This document shows, in pieces, positions 9,937 through 22,300 of a stretch of 64,000 bases of DNA. The stretch's first letter is position 1, and each line of letters starts with the position of its first letter. Origin of the DNA: Exophiala sp. HKRS030. Taxonomy: Eukaryota; Ascomycota; Eurotiomycetes; Chaetothyriales; Herpotrichiellaceae. The stretch covers positions 6,510,001-6,574,000 of the forward strand of contig JAHWDD010000001.1 in the NCBI GenBank assembly GCA_023897205.1, read 5' to 3'. The notes under the pieces were generated by a model, which was not told the origin of the DNA, made no database searches, and was given only the letters and a program-made list of their open reading frames with translations. The translations under genes were made by a program, and so were the position numbers.

Positions 9937-11873
9937 ATGTGGCTTTCCTCGGGGCCATCTAAGCGTTCTGCTAAAACGACTCCTACTACTACTCGCCCCA
10001 AGTCACCCTCCGAGTCTCGACCAACATCTCCCGGATCGGCTCTTGCTGAAGTCCTTCGCAAAAACCCGTTTCGAGGATCCTCCAGGGAGAATATCGTGGC
10101 AAGACAGGAACAAGATGAATCAGTATCATTGAACAAGGACCTTTTGATCCTGGCGGATTTCTTTCCCGATGTGAAAGTCGAGGTGTTCCGTGAACTCCTG
10201 CGACGGTTTGATGGTGATAGCAGACTTCCACTATGTACGGAACAACTCTACAAGTACAAGGCGGAATGGGCTCAGGGAAGGCTGGTTGTTCCACCCAGAG
10301 ACTCCGATGAGAAATTACCGGTGGAAGAGCTGTTCCGAACAAAGACATACATCAATGCAGTCAAGCAAACTGTTGCCCGGGAATTCAGCGGGTTGAACAG
10401 GAGCGCTATTGACGCCGTGCTTGCCGAAGTCAATCATTCCTACAAAGACGCTCGACCGACACTGCAGACGCTAGCGAGCAAGACCTGGAAGTCAACCTTC
10501 ACCAATATCTTCAAGAAACGAAAATCCCTTTCCGAGCCTTCATCGACTCTTCTCGACAAGACCAAGCCAGAGAACAGTAGCAATCGGTTGCTCGCCACAG
10601 GCAGCGACGAGCTGGACTCTGAATTGGCAAATCTATTCCCCTGGTAGAAGTACCCGTCAAACGCAGAGACCAATTGGCGATCGACCTGGAACTCGCGGAA
10701 GCGATAAATCTCCAAGAAGCAGAAGATGCTGGCGCTTTGTATGAATGTCGAGTTTGTTATAACGACGTCACCTTTGAGAATGTCTCTTCTTGTTCGCAAG
10801 ACGGCCATCTGGTGTGTCTAGATTGCGTCAGGAAGACTTTGAATGAAGCTCTATTCGGCCAGGGCTGGGCTAGATCTATCGATCTTGGGCAGGCGACCTT
10901 GAAGTGTCTAGCGGCTGAAGATTGCCAGGGAGTCATACCGCCTACTCTAGTCCAGAGATCCATTTTAAAGGAGAAATCAGGGTCCGAACTCTGGCTCAAA
11001 TTTGAGGAACGTCTTGCAGAATCCTCACTCCAACAATCCGCTGTTCCCCTGGCCCGCTGTCCATATTGCTCATATGCTGAGGCTGACAGAGCCTATCAAG
11101 ATCAACAATATCTTTCGACTCTTCGTTGGCGAATTCGTAAGCCCAAAGATATTGGCACTTTCACCTTCATCCTTATCCTTGAATTACTACCAGCGTTACT
11201 TTTCCTGTTGATACCCCTTCTTGTACTGTTTCCAAAATTCTTTGCGTCTCTTTTTTACATCGCTCTAGGTAACCTTGCACTTCGAGAAAGAACCACTCGG
11301 TTTATCTGCCGACGCGAGTCGTGCGCCCGAAAGTCATGTCTTGAATGTCTCAAAACTTGGCATGATCCGCATGTATGTCATGAACCTCTGATCATTTCAC
11401 TCAGAACCACGATAGAAGCGGCACGAACTGCAGCTGTTAAACGGACTTGTCCTCGATGTGGAACATCTTTCGTCAAGTCGTCAGGATGCAATAAACTCAC
11501 CTGTGTCTGCGGGTACAGCATGTGCTACCTGTGTCGGAAGAATATTGGCAAGGCAGGAGTTGAAGGTGGTGAGGGCTATCGTCATTTCTGTGAGCACTTT
11601 CGTCCATTGCCAGGTCAGAAATGTCAAGAATGTGACAAGTGCGATCTCTACCATGCAGAAAACGAAGACGCCGAGGTCAAGAAAGCAGGGGAAGAAGCCG
11701 AGCGTCTGTGGCGAGAAAGAGAAGGCATGATTGGAGTCAAAGGCCTTGAGGACGCCGTCAGCAATGTCGGTGGCCAGCACAATCTCTGGACTCAACTCCT
11801 CAAAGGAGAGTGGTCCCTTCAAGAAATTGTTGATTGGATTGTCGCAAGATGCATCGTTCTTGAACTTGATTGA
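9937..11873 (+). CDS. RBR-type E3 ubiquitin ligase with internal membrane segment
   Basis: RING-between-RING ligase, 645 residues after one repair. RING1 begins CRVCYNDVTF and continues through CLAAEDC. The IBR starts at CPYCSYAEAD and is completed by ICRRESC...CLECLKTWH; between them lies a strongly hydrophobic stretch of about 45 residues (about 11158-11285), enough for two membrane helices. RING2 reads CPRC...SSGCNKLTCVCGYSMCYLC; the Cys of SSGC is the expected catalytic thioester residue by homology to parkin-type RBR ligases. The N-terminal third is unstructured then helical. The frame is lost at CCCC 10638-10641 between N-terminal part and RING1; a fifth C restores it. The start is uncertain: ATG 9937 is the first in frame, and an upstream ATG at 9908 gives only a 9-codon frame. 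Substrate unknown. Confidence 0.82.
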
Positions 11874-12745
11874 TGTCAATACCTAGCTCACGAATCTAGA
11901 TGCATGGGCTCCTCTGCTTCAGATCCCGAGACAGATCAACGTAGTGACACGACCTGAAATGACAAATATACCCTGCTCACCAACCTTACATGATTACCTA
12001 CTGTACTTCGACTGGTGTATTTCTACTTCCACGCCAGGTTTCGGCTATTGAACGAACCAACAATGATCATGGGTACGTACCTATGATCACGTTGTACTTT
12101 GTAGTTTGTAGGCATAGGCTCATGAAGGCCATTCATATCCGTAACACCTCCCAAAAAGCAGCAGTATCTCGAACAGTCGTCGACGAATCTACATTCCCCC
12201 ATTGAAACTACCCACTAACCTACATACATGTCGAAAGCATTCAGCGATCAACTCGAGTCTGCGTGAGCGATTGATTACAAACACTACTTAGAATCTCTCA
12301 TGGTACGACATTGTCGCAGTGTATATTGGATAAAGTGCGATATCCTGCAACTTGAAAGGCCAGGACGAGCGCCGTCCCCTGGTGTTCCTCCTTGATCTGA
12401 TAGCGGGTTTATGCCTTGCCGTGATCTTCAGTAGTGACAGGTCTATCGACGGGCTTTTCACCGAACTCTTTCTTTCCGCTGTCGAATGTTTGATTGTCGG
12501 TCGGCGATGGTCCGTCAATGCGTTGAGTGGATCTGTATGCCTCCTCTATTTCGCCTTGTCCGCGGATTGGACAGATAGTGTTGGACGAGAAGATTTGCAT
12601 TTGTTGTCTTCCTCGGCCGACTTAGGCAGTGGGGAGGAGTGCGTCAGAGTCACGTACTCATTCGTTCGCTCATGTTTTTGGGATATCTTGGTCAAGGCAA
12701 TGAAGAAGATATCCTGGACGCTCGGAAACTATGGCTGATAACCCC
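11874..12745. other. Intergenic, convergent region
   Basis: Between the stop codons of the RBR ligase (+) and the BTB protein (-). Open frames of up to 128 codons on the plus strand near 12352 show no recognisable domain and are overlapped antisense by others; nothing supported. Confidence 0.6.
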
Positions 12746-13732
12746 TTAGCAGTTCCGACACCTTAACCCAGGGGACAAATCGTCTCTTAAATATATCGTC
12801 GCCGGTACATAACTGCCAGTTGTCCTCCTACAGCGCGAACAACAAGTGAGAGCCGTACTAGAAAGCTCGACCACGAACTTCTTCAAGGCCTCCTTGCACA
12901 CCATTTCTTCATTCTTCTTCAACACCGACACTGTCATATTCCACACAACGGCCTCGTGCTCAAGGATGATGTCCTTGATGGCCTTACGGCTCTCGATGTA
13001 TTTGAAGTTCGTCATGCATAGCTGTACGACTTTCTGTCGCAGGTCGAGGTCATCTGGGCTGGTGTTCTCGAAGATGAAACCCAATGCCTCTGCCAGACGC
13101 TCGTCTTTGGTCTCGATCATCCGAGTCATTCGGATCATGAAGCGGTTGTTGGCAACGCGTTTGAGTCGGTTCATGCCCAGCATATCGGCGGTCTTGTACA
13201 TCAGCGTGTCGACTCGTAAAGACTCTAGTGCTCGAGTCGTGGATTGTCCACCAGGCGATGCACCATCGTTTCTGGACGATACTGAGTATTTGCTTTCTGC
13301 ATATGAGTCGCGTCTGGCGTTGAATGGCTCCACGATATCCATTTCAGTGGTGTGCACTGCTTTGCAATCCTTGTAGATGTCTGGCACGTCATCCGAATCA
13401 TAGTTGTTCGTGTACAAGTACAGAATCACTCTGGCCATGATCTCGGGATCTTCTTCGGGAAAATCAACCTTTCCCTCACTGGCTTCCTGTCCGATCTCCT
13501 GTCAGCCAAAGAGACTCAGCGATAAAACCCATGATTTGGAACGAACTTCAACATCTTGAAGACCGCCGCTTACCTTGAATGCCCCACGACAAGCTGCATC
13601 CAACATTGTCGACTCAGCACACATGACGACGCGATGAACTTTGAACTGGTACCCTTGACAGTCGATAATTAGGTCTGCATATTTCTCCGACCGTAGCAGG
13701 CTCAAATACTTGTCCGAATCCACACCAGCCAT
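12746..13732 (-). CDS. BTB/POZ domain protein
   Basis: 303 residues from two exons, 13732-13574 and 13498-12746, with a 75-bp GT-AG intron. The N-terminal BTB/POZ fold begins KYADLIIDCQGYQFKVHR (about residues 17-34), the standard opening of fungal BTB proteins, and continues across the intron with PEIMARVILYLYTNNY, the domain's later helices. The rest is helical, with a cysteine pair near the C-terminus (CCSRC) that might bind zinc. Fungal proteins of this kind are usually of unknown function and are thought to dimerise or act as cullin-3 adaptors; no partner can be inferred here. The ATG at 13732 is the first methionine in the open frame. Confidence 0.8.
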
Positions 13733-14550
13733 AGCTTCGTCCTTTTCTTCCAACAAGTACAGTTCTCAGCTAGTACATTAACAAGTCAGAAAGACTTTGA
13801 GAGTTCAATGAGTAGTCGACAACATGCTGGGACACTGGAGACTCGCGACCATGACTACGGCTTGTGTATCTGGATCTGAGAGGTAATAAGTACTCGGCTC
13901 GTCATTCGTCTTGGGTGATGGATGCAGGCTAAGGCTCCAGAACCAGGCAATCTCATGCACGCCTCCATCTTTTCCACCTGGGCCTGCATGCATGAGTATT
14001 TGGTATGCTGACAATACCAAGCCAGAGTCTCGAGATCAGAGTTGGTTTTCTCAAGTTCGATGGGCGTTTGTGTTGACGCCCGATTTTAGGCTGCTATCGA
14101 TCCGTGACCCCTCAGCCTCGAAGTCGGCCAATCACTCTAAAGGCAACGAGTGACTTTGGGCATCGCAAATTGGGAAGCAGTCGACGTGAACAGGGGCTTG
14201 CGGTTGTGTGGATCTCAGTCCACAAAGGCGTGGTGAGCCACGCGTAAATGCCTTAATGATATGTTACCAAGTTCGTTACACTACCACTGGTTGGAAGTAC
14301 AAGCGTACGACTAATTCAGGCTTCCGACGCCGTATTGTACTAACCGCACCTTGTTCTTGCCATTATATGATGCGACAATAACTGAAATTTCGTGCCTGAG
14401 ACGAACAGCGTACGGTAGATATCCAGCATGCCTCGAACCCAGAATTCTTGAGAACGAGTCGAGAGTAAAAGCCGCACGTCATGTCGCCCAAAATTTGTGA
14501 TTATGCATATCCAAACTATTTTCACTCGACAAAAGCAAATCCTCGGTTCA
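13733..14550. other. Intergenic stretch
   Basis: Between the BTB gene start and the LysM gene stop, both on the minus strand. No supported gene, RNA or repeat was seen; short open frames near 13805-14150 overlap each other antisense. Confidence 0.6.
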
Positions 14551-16442
14551 TTATGTCTTATCGTAAGCATTTCTGACTCTACCACGCATCGGAAAACGCT
14601 CGTTCAGGAGCGCCTGTTCTGTGGCTGAGGTAATAGAGGTATCCACACCATTCGCTGGCGAGGCTGTTGTTGGTGTTGGTACATCGTCGGATTCATCAGC
14701 ATATGTCCTTGCAATCTCTCTGTGCAGATTGCTCTTGGAATGTGTCGCAAGTTCGACGCCTTCAGTATTTGTCTCCAATTCGATCAAGTCACCCATTTTC
14801 GGAGCGACTGCATTTCGTTCTCGTAGTCCTCGGGGGCCAATTTTTCTTACCCATCCTTCGATCGCTCCCCCGACATCGACTAATCCAGAACTATTTGACC
14901 TCGTGCTTCGGACTGAATCGATGCTTGCTCTAGGCGTTGCGCGAGGGGTTGGTCGAAAGCTGAATCCAGTCCTTGGCATATCCTCTGGAGCGTGCAGATC
15001 GGGTAAGTACTGAGCAAATTTCTTGTTCAAGGGGTCTTCCCCTGGACCAGGTCTCGCCACTTCCGTGCGAAGACCACTCAATGTCCCAACACCACCAGGA
15101 CCGCGTAAGGAGTCAGCAAAAGAATTACTAGAACCCGTCGTGCTAGCAGAACGTTGACGACCAGAGTTCAGACGGGCCTGAAGGGCTGGACGACGAATGG
15201 GTGATGCGTTCAATGATGCACTTAGCTGTGCCGCATGAGTGGGTGGATGTCGGAGTGTATCGAATGACGTCTTGGGTGTTGAGTTTGGGGATATCCCAGA
15301 AATTGTCGAGTTTGATTTCCGACGTGCTCGAGGGAAGTAGGCTAGGGCGCGACGTGGGACGCGCAGTACTTCGACGGCTTCTTTGAAGTTCGGTAGCATA
15401 ACCCAAGAGTCATGTTTAACCTCCACTTCCTCAGACAAGGATGTGAACATGGACAGAGGTTCAGCGGTGATGGTAGAAGAAATGCTTGGTAATTTTTTAT
15501 TTTGCTCTTGGACAGCTTGTGAAGATGAAGGCACAGTGGCATCAAGACTCAAGGATGAGGTTGAATGAGGAGCAGGATCAAATAGATCCTGAGACAGATA
15601 AGGACTGTCTACCTTCCTCCCTCGTACAGAGCAGGCTTCGATTGGAATCAAGACATGTGTCCGGGTTTGAATATTGTCGTTAGGCCAGAACCGATTGACC
15701 TTTCGAAAGGCATCACCCTGACAACTGTACTTTATAATGACACCTGCAAGAGTGTCCTCTTTGTGTACCTTGTGCATGTAGACCAGGACGTTTTCACTGG
15801 GATCGGTTGGAATTCTAAGGGAGCGGTGGTCATCCGAATCCCTCCTCTTATACTTTCCAGAACTGTTCTGCGCATCGGTGGCTGCGGCGAGCAATAAGGC
15901 TTCTCTCTTCTTGGACTCCAACTTTGATTTTCTCTCCTCTATCAAGTCCTGAGTTGAAGTGCCCGGCTCGTGGTTTGGACCCCATTGTGGCACGGGTTTG
16001 GTGGAAGCAGAGTATGCTTTATCCTGCTTCATCCACAAAGGGGTTTTGAAGGACGAAGTGGGCTTATCCCTGGAGGACGCGGTGGAATCAGACCATAAAA
16101 AACTTGAGGCAAGGCCTTGTATTGATGTCCATGGCTCCCAAATACCTTGGCCGGTGCCGGTCAAAGGCTGCCCTCGACTGGATGCGCCCGATTGTGAATC
16201 TGGGGTCCGGCCATTTCTCGAAATGTTCGGTGCCTTCGAGGCATTTGTGTTGAGTATGGGGATACTCCCCGACTTGGATAGCGAGGCGGAGTTTGAGCAG
16301 AGGATGCGGCGGAAGTTGAGATGGCGGTGGATTCAACCGTGTCATCATCCAGGTAGGAAATGAGACGAGGGGCGCGAGGACGTAAGGTGGAAGCACTATT
16401 GTTGGCTGACTGGTAGAGGCCAGGATGAGAACCGTTGTTCAT
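14551..16442 (-). CDS. Intracellular-type LysM domain protein
   Basis: About 630 residues after one repair. The middle holds a single LysM-like domain beginning VYMHKVHKEDTLAGVIIKYS and ending HVLIPIEAC; a second conserved block, LTGTGQGIWEPWTSIQGLAS, lies just upstream. The remainder is Ser/Pro-rich and looks disordered. No signal peptide is visible at the start (MNNGSHPGLYQSANN), so this is the fungal cytoplasmic LysM family, not a secreted chitin-binding effector. The ATG at 16440-16442 opens a segment (TLRPRAPRLISYLDDD) in a different frame from the main body; adding one base at GGGG 16258-16261 joins them smoothly. Function in the family is not well established. Confidence 0.78.
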
Positions 16443-17304
16443 GATTGGCCTCAGAACAGCGTCGAGGCATTACATTGGGGAGCGACGACATTGAGCGGCC
16501 AGCAGAGAGGGCCCCTTTGGAAAGGGAGTGACGGGTAGGTGGCGATGCCACCGGAGCGAGGAGTCGACGGGAAGTGCTTGAGTGCTCGTTGGTTAGTGGC
16601 GTATGTATAGAAGGTAGAATTGGGAATACTGTCCCCAATGTGTAGGTGCAAGTAAGGGGTTGGTGAGATCCCTGCCGTTGTTATAGTACTGTACAAGCTT
16701 GGACTGCCAGCGTGTGAAGAGCATCAGTCGTTGTAGCAAAAGCGAAGGTGCATGTCACGCTCAGCCCGGGATGATGACAGCCGCCGATATCCTCCCCGTG
16801 CCTTCCTCCAATCCTGTCTCATTTCTAGGCTTGAGGCTTACTGACTAACCACTTATGCTACTTATTTAAGTGACTAACTACCTCCGGAGTAGGTACCCAG
16901 TTAGTACTTAGGGAGGACAAAGTTAAGTACCTACACGCCTAATAATTAGCAGCCCGCGCAGCCCAAAGCCCCATACGACATATCAACCACCCCATGGGCG
17001 AACCGTCAATTCCGTCCTGGCTAGACCGTCGTCAAGTGCCTTTGTGTCGAATTTGATCTTCCAGCTTCATCACGTGGCTGCTGGCTAGGTTTTTGCAAAG
17101 ATCGATGCAAGAAAGGCCAGCAGAGCGATCGACACATCAGTCATCGATGGTCGCAAATTGACCATTGAATCTACGTGAGAGGCTCCAACAGGCAAAGAGC
17201 AAAGGTCATTGAGGCATATATCCGACATCTTTCCTTCGATCTGCTGCCGGCTAGTCGGCCATGAACCCCGCCATTCCCTTTCCACAGTTTCAGCCTGATC
17301 AATC
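16443..17304. other. Divergent intergenic region
   Basis: Shared upstream region of the LysM gene (-) and the conserved unknown gene (+). Around 16850-16950 it is rich in short repeats of ACTTA/TTAGT/GGTACC-like words, giving a low-complexity patch. No gene supported. Confidence 0.6.
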
Positions 17305-18000
17305 ATGACTTCAGCCTCACCTAAGAGGAAAAGAGGTCCTGTGTTGCCTCTCGACACTAAGAATCCTTCCACTCGACTCCTACATGAAGACGAATATGAA
17401 GCTGGAGATGCGAGTCCTCGTACCAAAGTGAGCAGAAAATTCGGCGATTTGACCATAGACGGCGGGGCCGGCTTCAGGAAATCTGACCTCCAACCGAGCA
17501 TACCAGAGTTGCCAACATTGCCAGCACTGGCAATTTCTCATCATCCAGATCTGACCGCCCTATCCTCAGGTCAAGATCAACAAGATGAGATCCATTCTGG
17601 TGGACTAAAAGCCGAAGTCGTAGTGAACACGCCAGCAAAGGATGCTTCTGCATCTTCTATCTGTAATCCGAAAGCTCTTCGTCCAAGATCACCCCCTCTG
17701 GATGGTGAACCATCGGACGTCTTTTGGAACGACTCAGAGATCACAGGACATGATCCTGACGATCCCAACGATGATGGCTACGGAATCAATGGCATTGGAT
17801 TTCGCCCAACCCCAGCTATTGCTTGGTCAAGATCACAGAAACGGAAACAGCAACTCACTGAGCTCAGGAATCGTGAGGCTCGTGAAGCGAGACAAGAGAG
17901 GAGTGAGAGGAGGAAACGTCCCATTAGTGAGAGCGACGACGTTTCAGGCGCCGAAGCATCACCGCGTAAGAATGCTCGTGTCCACTTTGAGGAAGGATGA
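17305..18000 (+). CDS. Conserved protein of unknown function, nuclear-looking
   Basis: Intronless, 231 residues. The start MTSASPKRKRG carries a basic patch that could be a nuclear localisation signal. The C-terminal third has the segment GIGFRPTPAIAWSRSQKR followed by a long charged helix rich in Arg and Glu; I recall this pattern as conserved in small fungal proteins with no assigned role, but cannot verify it here. The middle is acidic and disordered. No catalytic motif is seen. ATG 17305 is preceded by an in-frame stop region and gives a sensible N-terminus. Its stop is convergent with COX20, 230 bp away. Confidence 0.65.
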   Translation: MTSASPKRKRGPVLPLDTKNPSTRLLHEDEYEAGDASPRTKVSRKFGDLTIDGGAGFRKSDLQPSIPELPTLPALAISHHPDLTALSSGQDQQDEIHSGGLKAEVVVNTPAKDASASSICNPKALRPRSPPLDGEPSDVFWNDSEITGHDPDDPNDDGYGINGIGFRPTPAIAWSRSQKRKQQLTELRNREAREARQERSERRKRPISESDDVSGAEASPRKNARVHFEEG

Positions 18001-18230
18001 GAAGACCTCTATCATCAGGTCGACTGCTTTCGTGATCAGAGCACTCTTCGCTAGCTGTACATTATTCGTTGATACCCAGAACGATTTGAGCCTCATCCCG
18101 CGCCTCCTGCGGTCGGTGCAGCCATGGCTGTCCGTGGAGGCGATATCAGACCATGAGTTCCCAGCATATTTAAACGCCCACCAGTGCGATGCATACGATA
18201 TGGTACACTTTTCCGGACTTCAACAATGTA

Positions 18231-18943
18231 CTACCAGAACTTATACCAAGATTTTTCCTTTCTTCTCGCTTCTTCTGCGGCTTTGCTCGCAGCCTCAGCT
18301 GCAGCCGTTCTAGCCGCTTCGGCAGCCTTTTCCCTGGCCTTCTTTTCATGCAGCATTTTCATACCAGCCACGGCAGAAGCCATGCCTTGGGCTTCTTGCC
18401 TTCTTCTTTGGTCACACCAGTAATACATCAGACCGGAAGTAACGACAAATCCGCCAACAGCATAGTTTGCGGATCTGCCGACGGAGGATAAACCTATAGT
18501 GATAAACAACCGTCAGCGTTCTCGTTCGGAGAATTGAAGCGTCATTCAAACAGCGAAGCTGGAAGTCAGCACATACCTCTCAGAATGAATCTGACTCCTC
18601 CAACGACACCCCCACCACCGATTCCCACCATCAGTGAATCCCGCGCACATGGAGTCTGGTACCATGAAGGACCTTTGCCATTATACGAAAAATTAAATGC
18701 ATCTTTCCATGTGATTTCTTTTGGTTTTCCGCCTGCGCTATTGAACGTTCCACCCGGAACCGCATTTACTGGATCCTCGGGACTTCCAAATGCATCCCAG
18801 AGCTTGCCTGCTTGTGTTTTAGGAAAGTCATGCTTGGGCTTCGGTCGCCGTGGACGTCGCGGTTCTTCGGCCGTAATAGATTGAGATTGTTCGCTATCGG
18901 GCGCAATAGGAGAGACGGGGCCTTCCCGCGTGTCGTCGGCCAT
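18231..18943 (-). CDS. COX20: Cytochrome c oxidase assembly protein COX20
   Basis: Inner mitochondrial membrane chaperone that helps mature the Cox2 subunit. Exons 18943-18577 and 18493-18231 with an 83-bp intron; 209 residues. The segment TPCARDSLMVGIGGGGVVGGVRFILRG is the first membrane span with the family-typical CARDS motif (about residues 103-129), and ANYAVGGFVVTSGLMYYWC is the second. The C-terminal 50 residues are an Ala/Lys/Glu-rich helix, common in filamentous-fungal homologues. The start is the ATG at 18941-18943 (MADDTREGP). It shares a 380-bp divergent promoter with POL2. Confidence 0.88.
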
Positions 18944-19120
18944 CAAAACGTGTTGTGCAGCTTCGCCTCGAAGAAAGTAAAGGTTTCGAACTTTTTGGCA
19001 ATAGATAGGGTGGACTGATCATCATCGTCGAAAGTCGAGACAAGTGATCCACCCTATCGAAACTCGGTTATGATACTGTGGAGAACTGCTTCCTGTGATG
19101 CAAGTGGATACAATCCATTC

Positions 19121-19151
19121 CGCGAACCACTTTACGCGTTCCAAAACGCGT
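19121..19151. promoter_or_regulatory. Two MluI cell-cycle boxes and composite CGCG element before POL2
   Basis: ACGCGT occurs at 19134-19139 and 19146-19151, 170-190 bp before the POL2 start. In yeasts, MBF binds ACGCGT to drive DNA-replication genes at G1/S. The first copy is part of CGCGAAC-CA-CTTTACGCG (19121-19138), a pattern repeated before POL1. The region also lies between POL2 and COX20, so it could influence both. Confidence 0.6.
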
Positions 19152-19323
19152 GTCGTGGTGACCAGACTCATGTTACTGCGGTGGCCCCTCTAAACAACTT
19201 CGCCAAACATATTCTCTGACAACGATATAGACAGTTGAGCGGGGACCCTGGTATCATGAAAACATATTTACGATCATAACACCTCATTGCTGACAGCGTG
19301 TCTGTCATTGGTGACGAGAAGCA

Positions 19324-22300
19324 ATGCCTGTCCGAAAGCCCAGTAAATATGGTTCCAATGTTCGATTTACCAAAGATTCTTCCCGCCGACAGCAGCGAAC
19401 AAAAACCGTTGACGCCTCTACACTGCGCAACAGCGAAGCCACCTCACAGGATGAAAAGTTTCAGGCGATAAGGCTCGCCAATAGCATCGATGAGTCCATG
19501 GGCTTTGGCCGATATGACTCTGGGAAGAAGAGAATCGGATGGCTCTACAACATGCACAGCACTACTGTGCAGGACTCCAAAGTACCCGGCGGCAGGGCGG
19601 GCGTCGACTTCTATTTTATTGGCGACAATGGAGACAACTTCAAGGCGACCCTCGAGTATGATCCATACTTTCTCCTCGCTGTCAAACGCGGGAAAGAGCC
19701 CGAAGTGGAAGAGTGGTGCAAGAGAATGTTCGAGGGCCTCGTCAAAACAGTTACTCGTGTTACGAAGGAGGATCTGCAAATGCCCAATCATCTACTAGGC
19801 TACCGCCGAACCCTGTTACAACTTTCCTTCGCGAATGTCTCGGACCTTCTATCAGTCCGGAAGGTGGTCATGCCAATCGCGGAGAAGAACAAAGAAAAAG
19901 TTAATGCCATGGACACATATGCTGAGGTAGCAAGCGCCAGTGCCGGCTTCGATGTCTATGATGAGGAAGAGGCCAACGTGGACCGCGCAAATGCGATCAC
20001 CGAAGCCAGTGATTTTATTGTCGACATTCGGGAATACGATGTTCCCTACCATGTCCGGGTCACGATAGACAAGGATATCCGAATCGGAAAATGGTACACG
20101 GTCGAAGCAAAGCACGGCTTGATCTCGATGACGTGCCTCGAGGAGCGTCTCCAGAGAGCTGACCCTGTTGTCCTTGCCTTCGACATTGAAACAACGAAGC
20201 TGCCCCTCAAATTTCCCGACGCAGCTATTGATCAAGTCATGATGATTTCATACATGATTGACGGACAAGGGTTTCTGATAACAAATCGAGAGATAGTGTC
20301 CGAAGACATATCCGACTTCGAATATACTCCAAAGGCTGAATATCATGGACCTTTTATGATCTTCAATGAAGCAAACGAACGTGCAGTGCTGGAACGATTC
20401 TTCGCCATGATCAAGGAAGCGCAACCTACAGTTATCGCTACATACAACGGAGACTTCTTCGATTGGCCATTCGTGGAAGCCAGAGCTAGTGTCAATGGCA
20501 TTGATATGTATTCTGAAATCGGGTTTCGAAAAAACAGCGAGGACATCTATCAAAGCGACTACTGCGTTCATATGGACTGTTTTGCTTGGGTCAACAGAGA
20601 CAGCTACTTGCCCCAGGGAAGTAGAGGTCTCAAGGCTGTTACAGTTGCCAAGCTTGGCTATGATCCTGACGAACTCGATCCCGAACTAATGACTCCATAC
20701 GCAAGCGAGCAGCCACAGATTCTCGCAGAATACTCAGTTTCTGATGCTGTGGCCACATATTATCTCTACATGAAATATGTCCACCCGTTCATTTTCTCAC
20801 TCTGTACGATCATCCCCCTCAATCCCGACGAAACTCTCCGCAAAGGTACTGGTACCCTTTGCGAGATGCTTTTGATGGTTCAGGCGTATCAAAAGAATAT
20901 TGTACTGCCGAATAAACATAAAGAACCTAGAGAGGCTTTTTGGGAAGGCCATCTCCTTGACTCGGAGACTTACGTTGGTGGCCACGTCGAGAGTATCGAG
21001 GCTGGCGTTTTTCGTGCGGATATTCCTGTGAATTTTGCAATTGACACGACCGCCATTGACGAATTGGTACGAGACCTTGATGCGGCACTGAAATTCTGTA
21101 TCACAGTCGAAGAAAAGAAGTCACTTGAAGACGTCACGAACTATGATGAAGTCCGGAGTCAGATTCTGGAGAAGTTGAATCAATTGAAGAATACCCCCAA
21201 CCGGAACGAACGACCACTAATATATCATCTCGATGTCGCGTCGATGTATCCTAATATTATGACTACAAACAGATTGCAGCCTGATTCGATGATTTCCGAG
21301 TCAGATTGCGCAGCATGTGACTTCAACCGCCCAGGCAAAACATGCGATAGACGCCTGCCATGGGCTTGGAGAGGCGAGTTCATGCCGACAAAGCGGGATG
21401 AATACAACATGATCCGGAGAGCTGTTGCGAATGAAACATTTCCCGGAAAACATGCAAAGTCCGCCAGACGCACATTTCAAGAACTTACTTTGGATGAGCA
21501 AGCCGCGATGGTACGAAAACGCTTACAAGATTATTCCAAGAAGATCTATCATAAAATCCACGATTCTAAAACCATCCAACGGGAGGCTATCATCTGCCAG
21601 CGGGAGAATCCCTTCTACGTAGATACTGTTAGCACCTTCCGAGATCGGCGTTACGACTTTAAAGGTCAGCAAAAAGTCTGGAAAGGGAAGACAGAAGCGC
21701 TCAAATCATCTGGTGCATCTGCTACGGAGATTGAAGAGGCAAAGAAGATGATAGTCCTCTTCGATTCATTACAACTAGCACATAAGGTCATTCTCAACTC
21801 TTTCTATGGCTATGTCATGCGGAAAGGCTCACGATGGTACTCAATGGAGATGGCCGGTGTCACCTGTCTCACTGGGGCTCACATAATTCAAATGGCTAGA
21901 GAGTTAGTCGAGCGCATCGGGCGACCATTGGAACTCGACACTGACGGAATTTGGTGCATGCTTCCAGCGACATTTCCAGAAAATGTTGTTTTTACGTTGA
22001 AGAACGGCAAGAAGATGGCCATATCATATCCCTGTGTGATGCTGAACCATCTTGTTCATGCCAAGTTCACAAATCATCAATATCAAACTCTTGTCGATCC
22101 CAAAACATTCAAGTACGAGACCCACAGCGACAACTCCATTTTCTTCGAAGTTGATGGTCCATACAAAGCTATGATTTTGCCCACTTCGAAGGAAGAAGAC
22201 AAGAATTTGAAGAAACGCTACGCAGTTTTCAATCACGATGGTAGCTTGGCGGAGTTGAAGGGGTTCGAAGTCAAGCGACGAGGTGAATTGAAGCTGATCA

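Noticed and set aside
12352..12738. 128-codon plus-strand open frame
   Set aside because: No recognisable family, overlapped by antisense frames, and no splice or promoter support.
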